Shown piece after piece: positions 1 to 10,601 of a DNA stretch of 64,000 nucleotides; within the stretch, counting starts at the first letter, position 1; every line of letters starts with the position of its first letter. Under the pieces are notes generated by a model that was not told where the DNA came from, made no database searches, and saw only the letters and a program-made list of their open reading frames with translations. The DNA comes from Strigamia acuminata (taxonomy: Eukaryota > Arthropoda > Chilopoda > Geophilomorpha > Linotaeniidae), in the NCBI GenBank assembly GCA_949358305.1, contig OX442320.1, positions 2,992,259-3,056,258 on the forward strand. The letters are read 5' to 3'. The translations under genes and the position numbers were made by a program.

Positions 1-3000
1 ACAGAAACCATCAATTTGGTCGTGTTTGGACAAGAGCCGAGGTCGGAAATACGCAACAGAGTCGAGTTGATTCTCAGCCCCGCCAATTCGAAGTCACCAG
101 CTGTCACGATCGAGGCCATTGAGACTGCCCACGTCACATCCACGCCCGGAGAGCAACCAAATGGACAACTTAGGGCAGAGTTACAACGAAGGAAAATCGA
201 GGTGGCCTGCAAACAAGTCGCGTTGCATTCAAAAGAAGTGGATTTGCTGATTGGAGTGGATCATTACTGGCGCGTAATGACAGGTCAAACGGAATTTTTG
301 GAGGAAAATTTAATTGCAGTAAAGACTAAATTTGGTTGGACACTACACGGACAGACCACGAATGGGACAAGAGTCATCGCTGCGCCGGTAAGAATTAACA
401 AAATTACGCTTACCCCATCCACAGATGATCTTTTACGCCGGATGTGGGAACTGGAACCGATTGGAGTGCGCCACGAGTCGGTCGAAACCGACGACGACGC
501 AGAAACGTTACAAAAATTCGAGAAAACCATCAAATGGACGGGTTCAAAATATTCCGTGGAACTGCCGTGGATAGTGGACACCAACCAGTTGGATGACAAC
601 TACCGAGGAGCTGAACAACGCATCATGTCGCTAATTCGTCGTTTTCGAAAGCAGCCAAACCTATACTTGGAATACAAGAAAGTCATCGATGAGCAGCTGA
701 AAATGGGCATTGTTGAGGAAATACCAAGCCAAACTTCAACAGGACCAGTCTATTACATGCCACACAGTCCAGTGATCAAAGAAGAACGCATCACCACAAA
801 ATTGCGAGTCGTTTTTGATGCCTCATCACATCGAAAGGGCCATCTCTCCCTGAATGACTGCCTATCAAAAGGTATCAATTTTCTGCCTTCTTTGATATTT
901 GTATTACTAGGATTTCGTATTGGAAGAGTGGCCATCGTGGGTGACATCAAAAAGGCGTTTCACATGATTGAAATCGCTTTAAAGGACCGCGACGCAACAA
1001 GATTTTTCTGGATTGATGAGTGCTGGGACGGTATAGGAAAGGCATTGTTGAAAGTATTGCGACAAACTCGAGTGTTATTTGGCGCCACACCAAGCCCATT
1101 TTTGCTGAGCGCCACCATTCGACATCACTTGCGCAAATACGAGAAGAAATATCCAGAAACTGTAAAGCTGTTGTTAAAGTGCCTGTACGTGGACGACTTC
1201 ATCGCATCCCTCAAAACCGTCGCTCAAGCACTGGTAACATTTCGCCAGTCTAACCTGATTTTTACAGCAGCCGGCATGGAACTCGCCAAGTGGCAAACCA
1301 ACTCACCGGAACTCAGAGCCAAATTTCGCGAGGAATGCCCCTCTGACACACTGCTGACATCAGATGAAGATACAAAAGTGCTGGGAATCAGATGGAATCC
1401 AAACTCGGACAAATTGGGATTGGCGGTGGAGGAAACTTGCTCACCTTGCCAAAAAACGACAAAAAGGAAAGTAATAAAAATAACAGCTCAAATTTTCGAC
1501 CCCTTAGGATTTGCCACACCATTCACCGTGACAGCGCGCATGTTTTTCCAGTCCCTGTGGCTCAGAAATTTGCCATGGGACGACGAATTGGAAATCGAGT
1601 TGCGCACTGATTGGAAAAAATGGACCGACCAAATTCCCAGCCTGAGAAAAATTCGAATTCCACGATGGTTGGGATTGGACGAATTGGACCAGTGCGAAGT
1701 GCACATATTCTGCGACGCGAGTCCGAAGGCATACGGGGCCGTGGCATACATCCAGAACTCTAATGGTGAATTGATTGAAACTAATTTCATTTTATCAAAG
1801 TGTCGTGTAGCTCCTGTTAAGCCGCTCACTCTGCCACGTCTCGAACTCATGGGAGCCCTGATTGCTGTTCGTCTCGCCGATCAAATCAAAGAATTAGCGA
1901 CGCCAGGCGAAATATTTTTTTGGACAGACTCGCAGATTTGTCTACATTGGATTAAAAACACATCCAAACGACCGCCAACCTTCGTGCATAATCGAGTGCT
2001 GGAGATAAGGGAGAAGTCAAAGGTTGAAGAGTGGAGACACGTGCCGGGTGTGGAAAATCCTGCTGACCGCCTGACGAGAGGAATGGACGCGGAAGCGTTG
2101 ATAACCGAACAACTTTGGTGGCAAGGACCAGACTGGCTACGTGGAAGTCGTCGTGATTGGCCAAACCTGCCGACAGAGCCAGTCGAAGAAGATGACGAAA
2201 CGACTGAAATCCACATCGAAGCTGTGCAAACAGCAATAATTAATATTTTTCCGTTTGCCAGGTTTGGATCGCTTTCAAAGGCAATCCGAACGCTGGCATG
2301 GATTTTCAGGTTCGCTGATAACGCAGGGAGACGACAAGAGGACGCCAGCCACCGAGGTCGAGGCCCATTGACGGCAGCCGAGCTGAAACGTGCGAGACTC
2401 AACTTAATTCGAGTTGCACAGGCAGAAATTTATGGCTGTGAGATGGACAGACTGAAGGACGGCAAACAAGTTCAGAGAGACTCCAAACTACGAGATTTGA
2501 ATCCACGCCTGAACGAAATGGGGTTAATCGAATTGCAAAATCGACTGCATGAGTCACGAGACGTGCCCACTGCTGCACAGCCTTTGATTTTACCTCCTAA
2601 ACACGAACTTACAAATCTAATTTTGCAACATTCTCATTTACAGGTCCTTCATTGCGGGTTGACAGCCACGCTGTCTAAATTTCGAGAAGTTTACTGGACG
2701 CCATCCGCAAGGAGGACCTTGAAATCGATGTTGGATCGATGCACCATTTGCAAAAAAATCAATGGTCGACTGATGCGAGAAGTGCCAGGCGCCCTCCCAG
2801 CCGACAGGACAACCAGATGCCAACCGTTCGCCGTCACCGGAGTCGACTTCGCAGGACCAGTGATAGTAAAAGGGCGAAAAACTAAATCTTACATTGCAGT
2901 TTTCACATGCGCGACCATCCGAGCCGTTCATTTGGAGTTGGTACCCTCGCTGGCAACAACAGACTTTTTGGGAGCGTTCGAACGATTCATTAGTCGCAGA

Positions 3001-3762
3001 GGGCTTCCGAAAATCATGTACAGTGACAACGGAACCACTTTCCACCGCGCGCACCTGGAGCTGGCCTCACTATTGAACCATACGAAGGACGAAACTTTCC
3101 AGAACTATTTGGCCCAAAAGGGAATCGAATGGAGGTTTATCGTCGAGAATGGACCTTGGTGGGGCGGCTTTTGGGAGAGGATGGTACAAACTGTGAAAAG
3201 GTGTTTGCGAAAAGCCATCGGATCCGCGCACCTAAATTTTTATCAACTCGGGACATTTCTGGCGCAAACCGAAGCCGTGATAAATCGTAGGCCGATTACC
3301 TACGTCTACGACAATCCGGAGGAAATCGAACCGCTCACACCCGCACATTTTTTGACCGGCGTGATGCTGACTCACCTGCCTGATTCAGGAGCGACGGAGG
3401 ATCACGAGCCAACGCAGAAAGAGTTTGTTCGACAGTGGCGCTACCAACAGCGTGTGTTACTGTCATTTTGGACGCGTTGGTCTCGCGAGTACCTGACAGA
3501 CCTAAAAATTCAGACGGGCAAGTCAAACACGCAGGAGCTTTGATTGAACGACCTCGTTATTTTGGAAGAGCCGTTTAAACCACGCCTAAAGTGGAAGATG
3601 GGTCGAGTGGTCGAGGTCAGACGAGGTCGAGACAATAAAGTCCGATCATGTGAGTTGGTGCTCGCTAATGGAGAAAAATTGCGTAGGCCAATACAACGTC
3701 TTGTGCGCTTAGAGGTGGAGTCAAACAACTCCCTCCCCGCCGGCAGTGTGAAAATCGAATGA
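1..3762 (+). pseudogene. pol: BEL/Pao retrotransposon pol, 5'-truncated by the window, one in-frame stop
   Basis: The frame is open from base 1, so the gene starts outside the window. Order seen: aspartic peptidase A17-type region ([14 protein letters not shown] near base 250, then GWTLHG), reverse transcriptase ([10 protein letters not shown] near 800, [13 protein letters not shown] near 940, YVDD near 1186), RNase H ([13 protein letters not shown] near 1706), integrase zinc-binding H2C2 region (2625-2760), integrase core (GVDFAGP near 2842; YSDNGTTF near 3017; WWGGFWERM near 3160, supplying the acidic residues) and a DUF5641-like tail. This order is typical of BEL/Pao. TGA at 3541-3543 interrupts the DUF5641 part. 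The same frame then continues with the rest of the domain (LKWKMGRVVEV) to TGA at 3760-3762, which lies inside the 3' LTR. The stop is either a nonsense mutation or a leaky codon. The product would copy and integrate the element. Confidence 0.93.
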
Positions 3763-4317
3763 TTTTACGTGTAAAGTGAATTGTTGTTCGATTATTGTGT
3801 CATATTTGTATTTCCATTTTACATTACATTGCTATTTGTATTTCCATTTTTTACTTGATTTGTTGTTTCATTTTATATTGGTGATTGGATATTTCTAATT
3901 AATTGACTGAATTTGATATTGATATATTTCACATTTATACTTTTTAAATATTACATTTTTTGTTGTAGATTTATGTTGATGTTTTATTTCGAGTGTGGTG
4001 ACCTGTTTCAAATTCAACTGATGTTTTACCCCCACGTTAATCCCTTAATTGGTGGGGTTTTTCCTAACGTGCAAGCACCGTTTTCATTGGTGCTCTGAAC
4101 ATGTCATCCACATTCCTCTACCTTTCCTTTTGTGTTTAAAATAAGAATAAAAACCAGTGTACTTTTTACCTCTAAAACGTGTGGTCGTGTCTTTTCTTCA
4201 CTCCGACGCCATTTGCAATTTTCATCAAAACCTTCAAGTAACTACATCCATTTGTATCCAGGACTTTGGAAATTTATTGCTAAGTTTGTACTACATTTAT
4301 CTTTTGCAAATTTAACA
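3747..4317 (+). repeat. 3' LTR of the BEL/Pao element
   Basis: The LTR begins TGTGAAAATCGAATGATTTT and ends TTTAACA. Both edges were set by comparison with the related solo LTR in reverse orientation at 9770-21735, whose edges are fixed by a target-site duplication. The last 15 nt of pol overlap the LTR. The middle is AT-rich and diverged from the solo copy. The stretch around 4165-4280 (TGTGGTCGTG, then TTTGTATCCAG) matches it well. There is no purine-rich tract directly before the LTR. The 5' LTR is outside the window. Confidence 0.8.
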
Positions 4318-4695
4318 ATAATTGTAATCAAACTAAATCAAGATGCTGAGATCAGTAAACGGAAGATGAGTCGTCGTACAGTTTTGATAAAACGATTTGA
4401 TACATAAACCATATGCTGGAGTGTTCTCTTGTTTGACTGCAAAATCAGCAAATATTTTATTATTTTAACTCACTCCGCGCTGCAGGTTGACATCAAGTTC
4501 TGGGTCCAGGAGTGAACTGACTCTCTTGGGTGGTTGATGTTAGTAGGGAATCTCCTATTGCCCTTTATCATTCAAATTGATCGACCTGATGATGTCCTTG
4601 GCCAAAAGTTCGGTCTTTTCACCGTTGCTATGTTTAGAATAATTTGGGCCATCGCTTTTGCCTTTTGCAGACTTTCTGCATACCGTATATCTTCC
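4318..4695. other. Gene-free, AT-rich interval with a copy of a dispersed repeat tail
   Basis: No coding frame was recognised. Bases 4420-4480 resemble 23990-24055 (GCAAAATCAGCAAATATTTT). Bases 4498-4560 carry the CAGGAGTGAACTGACTCT motif that recurs near 25096, 26393, 31374 and 33424. Confidence 0.5.
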
Positions 4696-4700
4696 ATTTG

Positions 4701-5010
4701 CCCGCGGACCTCTATTAACCCGCGGGGAAAAAATCGGCGGTGTAAATAGCGCGCGGACCTCTAACAACGCGCGGGTTCAAAACGTTTTGCATACGTTTCG
4801 GCCGAAAATAACCGAAACGCATGGAAAACGTTTCATTTGTGCCACTTTTTTGCTGTTTTTCGTTCAAATATGTTCAAAAAACCCAGCATCGGCCAATTGG
4901 CCAATGCCGGGTTTTTTGAACGTATAAATAACCCGCGGCCTCTAATACCGCGTGGGCCTCCAATTGCGCGCGGGATAAAAAAAAATTGGCAAATAGCGCA
5001 CGGGGGCGCT
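4701..5010. repeat. GC-rich hairpin cluster with a 48-nt near-palindrome
   Basis: Short hairpins of the form CCGCGG-acctctatta-CCGCGG lie at 4701-4727, 4749-4775, 4932-4955 and 4949-4974, all built around an ACCTCTAA-like loop. Between them, 4873-4920 reads almost the same on both strands (TTCAAAAAACCC ... GGGTTTTTTGAA, centre GGCCAATTGGCC). AAATAGCGC followed by a G-rich run occurs at about 4744 and 4991. The block is much richer in GC than its surroundings. It may be a fold-back or MITE-like element, but no target duplication was found. Confidence 0.6.
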
Positions 5011-5209
5011 ATTGCAGACTTTCCTCGCTCTACGACTTCTTTCACAATGTTTTTTAAAACATTCTTCCAAAAATGATTCACACTTCTCTAAAAACTCTTG
5101 TGCCAACTAGTCAAGTACTTCCATTCTTCGAGCCCTCTCCTGCTGGAGCCATGTTTTTTTGTCCTTTTGAATTCGATAGCGAGATCTTAATTGTGCCCTT
5201 GAATAAAAA

Positions 5210-6230
5210 CAATTTCTACATTAACGCATTTTCAGAAAAATATTTCAAATGTTCTGAGATCTCAGAAATTATGCTATCAGAAACGTTTACATCATTTTCG
5301 ATTACAAACGTTTGAAATGTTTAAAACATGTCATACTTGCGGTTGTCCATATTTTTTTTTCCACAATAGAAGTCTTTTGGTGAATCCTCAAATTTTGTTA
5401 TGGACTCTAAACATATCAGTTCCTCCTGTACCTTGCAAGTATAAATTAAAATCCATTGAGTTTCGTAAATATGTCTGCCAAATGTGTGAGCTTTATGACA
5501 AATTCTACATCACGCAGTGATTTTGCTACATCATTTTATGTTGCGACTTCTACAAGTCTTGTTAGCACTTTTCCTCTCGACAGTCACCGCACCTCTGTAT
5601 GCAGAAGAGTGATTTATGGTTACTCCCCATCTCCTCACACAGCTCTTCAAATAATCTTGATTGCTATGGCCTTGTTTCTCAATGGCAATGTTCAAAACAG
5701 TTTTTAAACTATTGGACATCAGTTGATTTCTCCAGTTGTAGTGAGAAGAATTTACTTTTAGTAACTTTTTTGATCAGTTGATTTTCGATCCACACAGACA
5801 TTTCATCAAATCGACGTGTGACTGTGTTATTTGAAAGTGGAATCGTTTCTACTTCTTTTGCGCTGTTTTTACCAAACACAACTCCAACTGCATCTTTTAT
5901 CGCTGGGAGTACTAAAGTCTCGCCAATTGTGTGTGGCTTACCAGTTTTTGCAATTCGAAAACTAATCAGATATGAGGCGTGCAGAGCCTTTTCGTGGATC
6001 TTGGTGAAATGGGAAAGTTTTGTTTTTGAAGTTTTCATCTCGTTCAGCTTTCTTTTGCAAAATTCGAGTGGTTGGTGTTTCAGATCGGGATGCTTCGTCT
6101 CAATATGCCTACACAATTTAGTTGGGCGCATGCTGTCGTTTGCAAGTACTTGATAGCAAATAACACACTGTGGTCGATCGGGGATTGTCTTCATCTTCAT
6201 TCCACCAAAAACCGATTGTCAAATAGGTAG
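5210..6230 (-). pseudogene. hAT transposase pseudogene (ZBED5/FAM200A/SCAND3-like)
   Basis: Reading from 6230 downward, the start resembles this hAT group: an FWWNEDED stretch, then a BED-type finger PQCVICYQVLANDSM with RHIETKHPDL, then HASYLISFRIAKTGKPHTI and LPAIKDAVGVVFG, ending LQLEKSTDVQ. Later pieces sit in other frames: QSRLFEELCEEMGSNHKSL, VEFVIKLTHLADIFTKLNG, then FNLYLQG and ISEHLKYFSEN. The frame changes at least four times (for example before PQCVIC and after TKLNG), there are stops, and the middle of the catalytic region is missing. In intact relatives the protein cuts and pastes DNA; here it cannot work. The group name rests on remembered family motifs. Confidence 0.75.
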
Positions 6231-6551
6231 AAAGAATCATATCTTCTAACAACTTTCCTGCGTTTTGATTGTGTTGAGCATGAAGGCTAATTTAGCAGCT
6301 ATTTATTCATAATAGAATTGAGCACACAAACTGAAATTGATTTGAATTTGGCAGTTGTGTATTGTCTAGATAGAATAGACACTTCTAGACGACAAGACAA
6401 GTGCACTATTCTAGGGGGAGGGCGTCATGTCTAAGTTCGTTGCATAGAGCATTCATTCGATTTCTGCATTTCAAAGTTTCCATCCTTTATTTTAGAATGC
6501 TGAAATGTTTCTGCATTTTAGTTGTGTCTTCATATTTTTCTCCTGTAAAAA
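6231..6551. other. Gene-free interval
   Basis: Nothing was recognised beyond the 5' flank of the hAT pseudogene and AT-rich sequence. Confidence 0.4.
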
Positions 6552-6671
6552 TACAGCTCTGGGCGGACCTGGCGGGCTACCTGTGGCCCGTCCCTGGCCC
6601 ACCGTAGCCTGTCCCTGTGGCCCGACCTATCCAGATTTCCCGGTACTAAATTTCTATCCAGTCCAGCCCTG
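6552..6671 (+). mobile_element. hAT-type MITE fragment (CAGGGCTGGACTGG family)
   Basis: The right end reads TATCCAGTCCAGCCCTG, the reverse complement of CAGGGCTGGACTGGATA. The interior GCCTGTCCCTGTGGCCCGAC is shared with copies at 32626, 35675 and 36418. The left tip (expected CAGTGCTGGACTGG) is degraded to CTCTGGGCGGACCTGG. It is non-coding. CAG at the tips suggests the hAT superfamily. Confidence 0.6.
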
Positions 6672-7239
6672 GGCCCACGTTCTTTATTTTTCCTTTCAGT
6701 TAATATTTCTGAAAATTAAAAATTAATCGAATAAAAATTAATGGATAGTGTACTTCTGCCCCGAGGTGAGGATGATTGTTCATTTCTCTCAAGCGGCTTT
6801 AAGGCCCATCTACTGGACATACATTATACAAGACCCGATTGGAGGCCCACGTCGGCTTCTCATTCCAATGTATAAAATGCAGTTATTTTGCACTTTATTC
6901 TGCCTTGAAATGCATTTATTTAATTCAGAAAAAATAAATTTAATTAATTTTTAAACAGTAAATGCGTTTTTGTGCATTTAAATTCACAAAATAAAATTTA
7001 TTTCTTAAAAATTAAATATTTTTTTTACACGAAAATGCATTTATAAATTAAAGGATGTCAAAAGACACAAAAACCGATATTCTTTTTACACTTACACGTT
7101 TTATTGTTTCTTAAAACATACTACAGTATTTAAAAGGTATGCGTAGTGTACAGTATATGCGAAAATAACTGATATTTACTTTCCGGTAACTTTCCCAAAC
7201 AGAATAGACAATACATCTCTTGTTGATATTTTTTCAAAA
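6672..7239. other. AT-rich interval upstream of the five-exon gene
   Basis: No coding frame was recognised. The words TTAAAAATTAAATAT and ACACGAAAATGCATTT occur both near 7005-7045 and near 7290-7330 (inside intron 1), so a short sequence was duplicated locally. Any promoter of the downstream gene must lie here, but no core element is clear. Confidence 0.4.
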
Positions 7240-8004
7240 ATGGGACCGAACGAACACATTAAAGCAGCCGAGGTGAGGATTGTTATTTCTTGAAAATTAA
7301 ATATATTTTTACACGAAAATGCATTTATTCGCCTGAATTTGGACTAATCCCTCGATAACTTAATGATTTTTTTTTCATTCTCAGACCGTGCTGGAATTCT
7401 TTTTTGATGATGTCAATAATTCGGAAGCCGACACAAACCTTGCAAACGTTTCCGAAAGATTTGTAATCAGACGTACAGATTTAGGCGTTTTGAAAGAGTA
7501 AAAAAAAGCCGATTAATCGAATTTGTACACTTTCCACGATATTTCTTTTTACCAGGAATTTGCAGGCAATGAATGAAACTAGTCTGTTGAGTTTTAAAAA
7601 AGTGCTGGCGCAAACAAAAGAATTGGCATCCGAAGAAGTGAGTGTTTGACCGCACAAACTTTGACTTCTCTGCGCGTATTTGTCACGTGGAAACGAATTT
7701 TGCAGGGATGGAAGATCGCAATGAAGGGTATGCAGTATTTAGTAAACGACGACCTTAGGGTCTACGATTATTTGCTGGACGAGCACTTGGCCGAAATCAA
7801 TGGCGTCGTCAAAGAGAAAGATGTGGACGTTACCGACTGGATGCCCAGTTCGCTCGCGCTGCCGACAGACCGACCGACGGCCACAGATGTGAATTAAAAG
7901 AGTATTACGTGGAATTAGTTATGAAATGCGGGTTTCGATGCAATTTACAGGCGTGGAACGATCGATGTATTCGTGAATCCATGAGAAAATTGCCAGAGAA
8001 ATAA
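7240..8004 (+). CDS. Small five-exon cellular gene, function unknown (about 154 aa)
   Basis: Exons: 7240-7272, 7385-7497, 7556-7637, 7706-7888, 7951-8004. All four introns (112, 58, 68 and 62 nt) are GT-AG and the joined length is 465 nt with no internal stop. ATG sits in CAAAAATGGGA. Exon 2 ends in phase 2 and is completed by the first G of exon 3; the other junctions are in phase 0. The protein is acidic and mainly helical-looking, with GWKIAMKGMQYLVNDDLRVY in exon 4. It has no signal peptide or membrane segment, and I do not recognise a family. If intron 4 is retained, translation stops at 7897. Splice-like signals also occur downstream (acceptors near 8020 and 8130), so a longer 3' end is possible. 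It is not part of any transposon seen here and is the best candidate for an intact host gene. Confidence 0.65.
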
Positions 8005-8829
8005 CCAAAAAGAATTTTCTGTTCTGTTTAGAGATGAATTTCCAGATCGTAAATGAAGCAGAAATCACCATACACCTTTTAGTTTTATTGACCACTCAAT
8101 TTTACGTTGTGTAAAGTATTTTGTATATTTCAGCGAGGATCTGGCGAGCTTTAGCATGTCAGCAGCGAAGATGCGTAACGAGAGATTGAACAAATAATTT
8201 GACAAATAATGGAATTGGAATTACTTGGTGGGTAATATGGGTCAAGAAATTTTGGAATCAAGGGCCTCGTTCAAATATTTTTTCAAATTGAAACGTGTTC
8301 TTTCTAGTAATGTACATTTGTAATAATACTTAGGCCAACTGTAGTTTGATTGTGATAGTTTTGGTACATCTTGTCTCACTGTAGAAATTTTGAGTAATAA
8401 ATCTACAGCAGTGATTTTTCTGTGGGAAAATCGTACGAATCACAGCATGGATGCTACGATTTATTAACGGATGAAAAATGAGACGTCCTGAGAAACAGGA
8501 ATTACACGGTGCTGAGTTGTGAGAAGGTTTGGATAAGGTATAAGGTGCTCACAAAAATATTATCACGGTGTTAAAATTTACCCAATTGTTGTGTTGGCAA
8601 TGATAATGTCGAGGAATTACAATGAAATCATGTTTATTATTAAATAATATTTCTATTTACACTGCTACGCAGTAATATTTTATTGAAATATTGAAATTTC
8701 TGGCATTTGTAGATTTTTTACTTTTTTTACTTGCACAAAATTATTATCACTCCTTGTGAAAATTGCAGATTTATACATTTTCAATACCCCGTGATACTTC
8801 CCTTCTGTTCCATTAGTCTATAAATTCAA
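8005..8829. other. Gene-free interval, probable 3' flank plus Tc1-like debris
   Basis: No convincing coding frame. AATAAA occurs near 8396. GGTGCTCACAAAAATATTAT near 8540 and TTATTATCACTCCTTGTG near 8740 look like worn Tc1-type inverted tips, but no matching pair with TA flanks was established. Confidence 0.4.
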
Positions 8830-9202
8830 TCTTTCATCCCATCAATTAGTTTTGAAAGAACCATTTGATCAATTTCACCCCACCAATGTTGCCTTGAATA
8901 CATGGATGGGAGCATTACCTGTTGAAAGATGGCCTTTTGTCCAGCAATTCTTATCATCTACAGCTTTAAATGAGAATTAAACACATCTTAATACTTATAG
9001 GAATACATCCTACCAGAAATAAAGGCAAGGGTGGTCTTTCCCTTATAGCGGAATGCACCCCAAACCATAACACTTCCACCACCTCCAACTCGTTTTGAAA
9101 ACACTTCCATGTTCCTTACCAAATCATGCCAGTAATGTTGGCAATCATCAGATCTGTCCATTTTGAACTTTTTTTCATCAGAAAATATAATTTGGTGCCA
9201 TT
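8830..9202 (-). pseudogene. Tc1-like transposase fragment (left arm of a head-to-head pair)
   Basis: On the - strand from about 9200 downward the frame gives FSDEKKF-like sequence, then HYWHDLVRNMEVFSKRV, GGGGSVMVWGAFRYKGKTTL and AFISGRMYS, the central block of Tc1/mariner transposases. Stops follow (after KY and later) and both ends of the protein are missing. Confidence 0.72.
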
Positions 9203-9371
9203 TAGCATCCCATGTTTGGTGATCTTTGGAGGTGGGGGAAATGTTAAGTTTTGGGGTGCATTCCGCTGTAAGAGAAAGACCACCCTTGCCTTTATTTCTG
9301 GTAGGATGTATTCCGATACGTATTAAGATGTGTTTAATTCCCGTTTAAAGCCCTGGATGATAAGAATTGCT
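9203..9371 (+). pseudogene. Tc1-like transposase fragment (right arm of the pair)
   Basis: The + strand repeats the same block: GGGGNVKFWGAFRCKRKTTL, AFISGRMYSDTY, stop, DVFNSRLKP. Bases 9242-9371 are an inverted copy of 8941-9071 with scattered differences, so the two transposase fragments face away from a 170-bp centre. It is non-functional. Confidence 0.72.
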
Positions 9372-9764
9372 GTGCCATTATTCTGTGTCGATGTCGAACG
9401 ACTTGAAAAGGATTTAAAGGAAAATTGAAGTTGACACATTAATCAAACTGATTTGATGACATTAGATTAATGCGAAAAACGATGGATTTCAGTTGGAATA
9501 TGCGAAAATAACGTGGAAAACTAACGGAATTGTTAAGACGGTGCGAACATCCACCAGATTCTAATGCGCCAGCCACTTTTTAACCGACTTCTCTTCTCTG
9601 ATGTACACGAGTGCATTGCAGTCAAGTATCACTTTTCAACATGAGCAAATACTGTCAAATGTTTGTACTTTATACTTTACACCGTCTGGTCTGAGCGAAT
9701 GAAAAATGCATTTCAATTTATTTTCCAATTTTACTTTGAGCCAAGTATTTGCTATTCTTGAAAA
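9372..9764. other. Gene-free interval
   Basis: Nothing was recognised. The solo BEL LTR begins just after it, and 9765-9769 (CACAT) is that LTR's target duplication. Confidence 0.4.
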
Positions 9765-9917
9765 CACATTGTTAAACTTGAGAATAGATTAAAAGTTATT
9801 CAAAGTTTACCAATTAATTTCCAAAGTTCTCTGGATACAAATGATGTTTCTTGAAGTCAAGTTGAATGTTAAAATGGCGTTGGAGTTTCAAGGAAGCACG
9901 ACCACACTGTTTAAGGT

Positions 9918-10527
9918 TGTCGTAACCTTGGTTTCCGGTAAATAAACTTACACAATATCTTACAATAATAACCTTTTATTTCACACTTGTAATATAATAC
10001 AAATATACTTAACAATGCTGTGGTCTCGGATCCTTGTCGGCGGATACGATTTGTTGCTGCACGGCAGTCTTACACGTGGCTTCTGTTGTCTAGGGTAAAG
10101 GCGTCTGGCGAAACACGTGTTCGCAAACGCTTCGCTTCGGAGATATTACAATCGTAGTATAGCTACGATAATATCTGTGACTTCTGATTTATAGATGTAA
10201 TTGACAACGGGCATCGATCCTCTATCAATCCGGTAAAACGGCCTGACGGTGAGGTGGTGATGCTAATGTTGCTCTGGTATCTATAAAGTGGGGGTTTCCG
10301 GTCAAACACGGGTTTAAATACAGGCTGGACCGGAAATGACGTATTTGCATAGATTCGGAGAATTATGCAAATTCATGACGTCGTCACGTCAGTCCCGCAG
10401 AAACGGTAAAACTAGTATAGCTAGTTTTCCCGCAATAATCTGACAATCATTTTATTATCAATATTAAAATCACTATTTATTAGGTTATGATTAATTAAAA
10501 CACTTTTGTGACCTCGTGGTCACCACA
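9918..10527 (-). repeat. 3' LTR of the gypsy element
   Basis: On the - strand it starts TGTGGTGACCACGAGG and ends GGTTACGACA. Length is 610 bp, with no difference from 20702-21311 on reading. It contains two hairpins with the same TATAG loop: 10141-10176 (ATCGTAG-TATAG-CTACGAT with a longer flanking stem) and 10408-10428 (AAAACTAG-TATAG-CTAGTTTT). An AATAAA on the - strand near 9975 is a likely poly(A) signal. Confidence 0.95.
10276..10400 (-). promoter_or_regulatory. Likely U3 promoter elements (CRE-like sites and TATA-like words)
   Basis: On the - strand, TGACGTGACGACGTCA at about 10377-10392 holds two CRE/ATF-like half-site pairs. TATTTAAA follows near 10315 and TTTATAGA near 10280. The order fits a Pol II promoter in U3. 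The same sequences lie in the other LTR at +10784. Start sites cannot be seen. Confidence 0.35.
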
Positions 10528-10540
10528 CGTCCCCTCCTCA
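10528..10540 (-). other. Polypurine tract of the gypsy element
   Basis: The - strand reads GAGGAGGGGACG directly before the 3' LTR start (TGTGG). It primes plus-strand DNA synthesis in this group. Confidence 0.75.
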
Positions 10541-10601
10541 GCAATGTTGTCGGGGGATTTACAATAAAACAACAAACATTGCGAAAAACTCAAAGTTGGA
10601 T

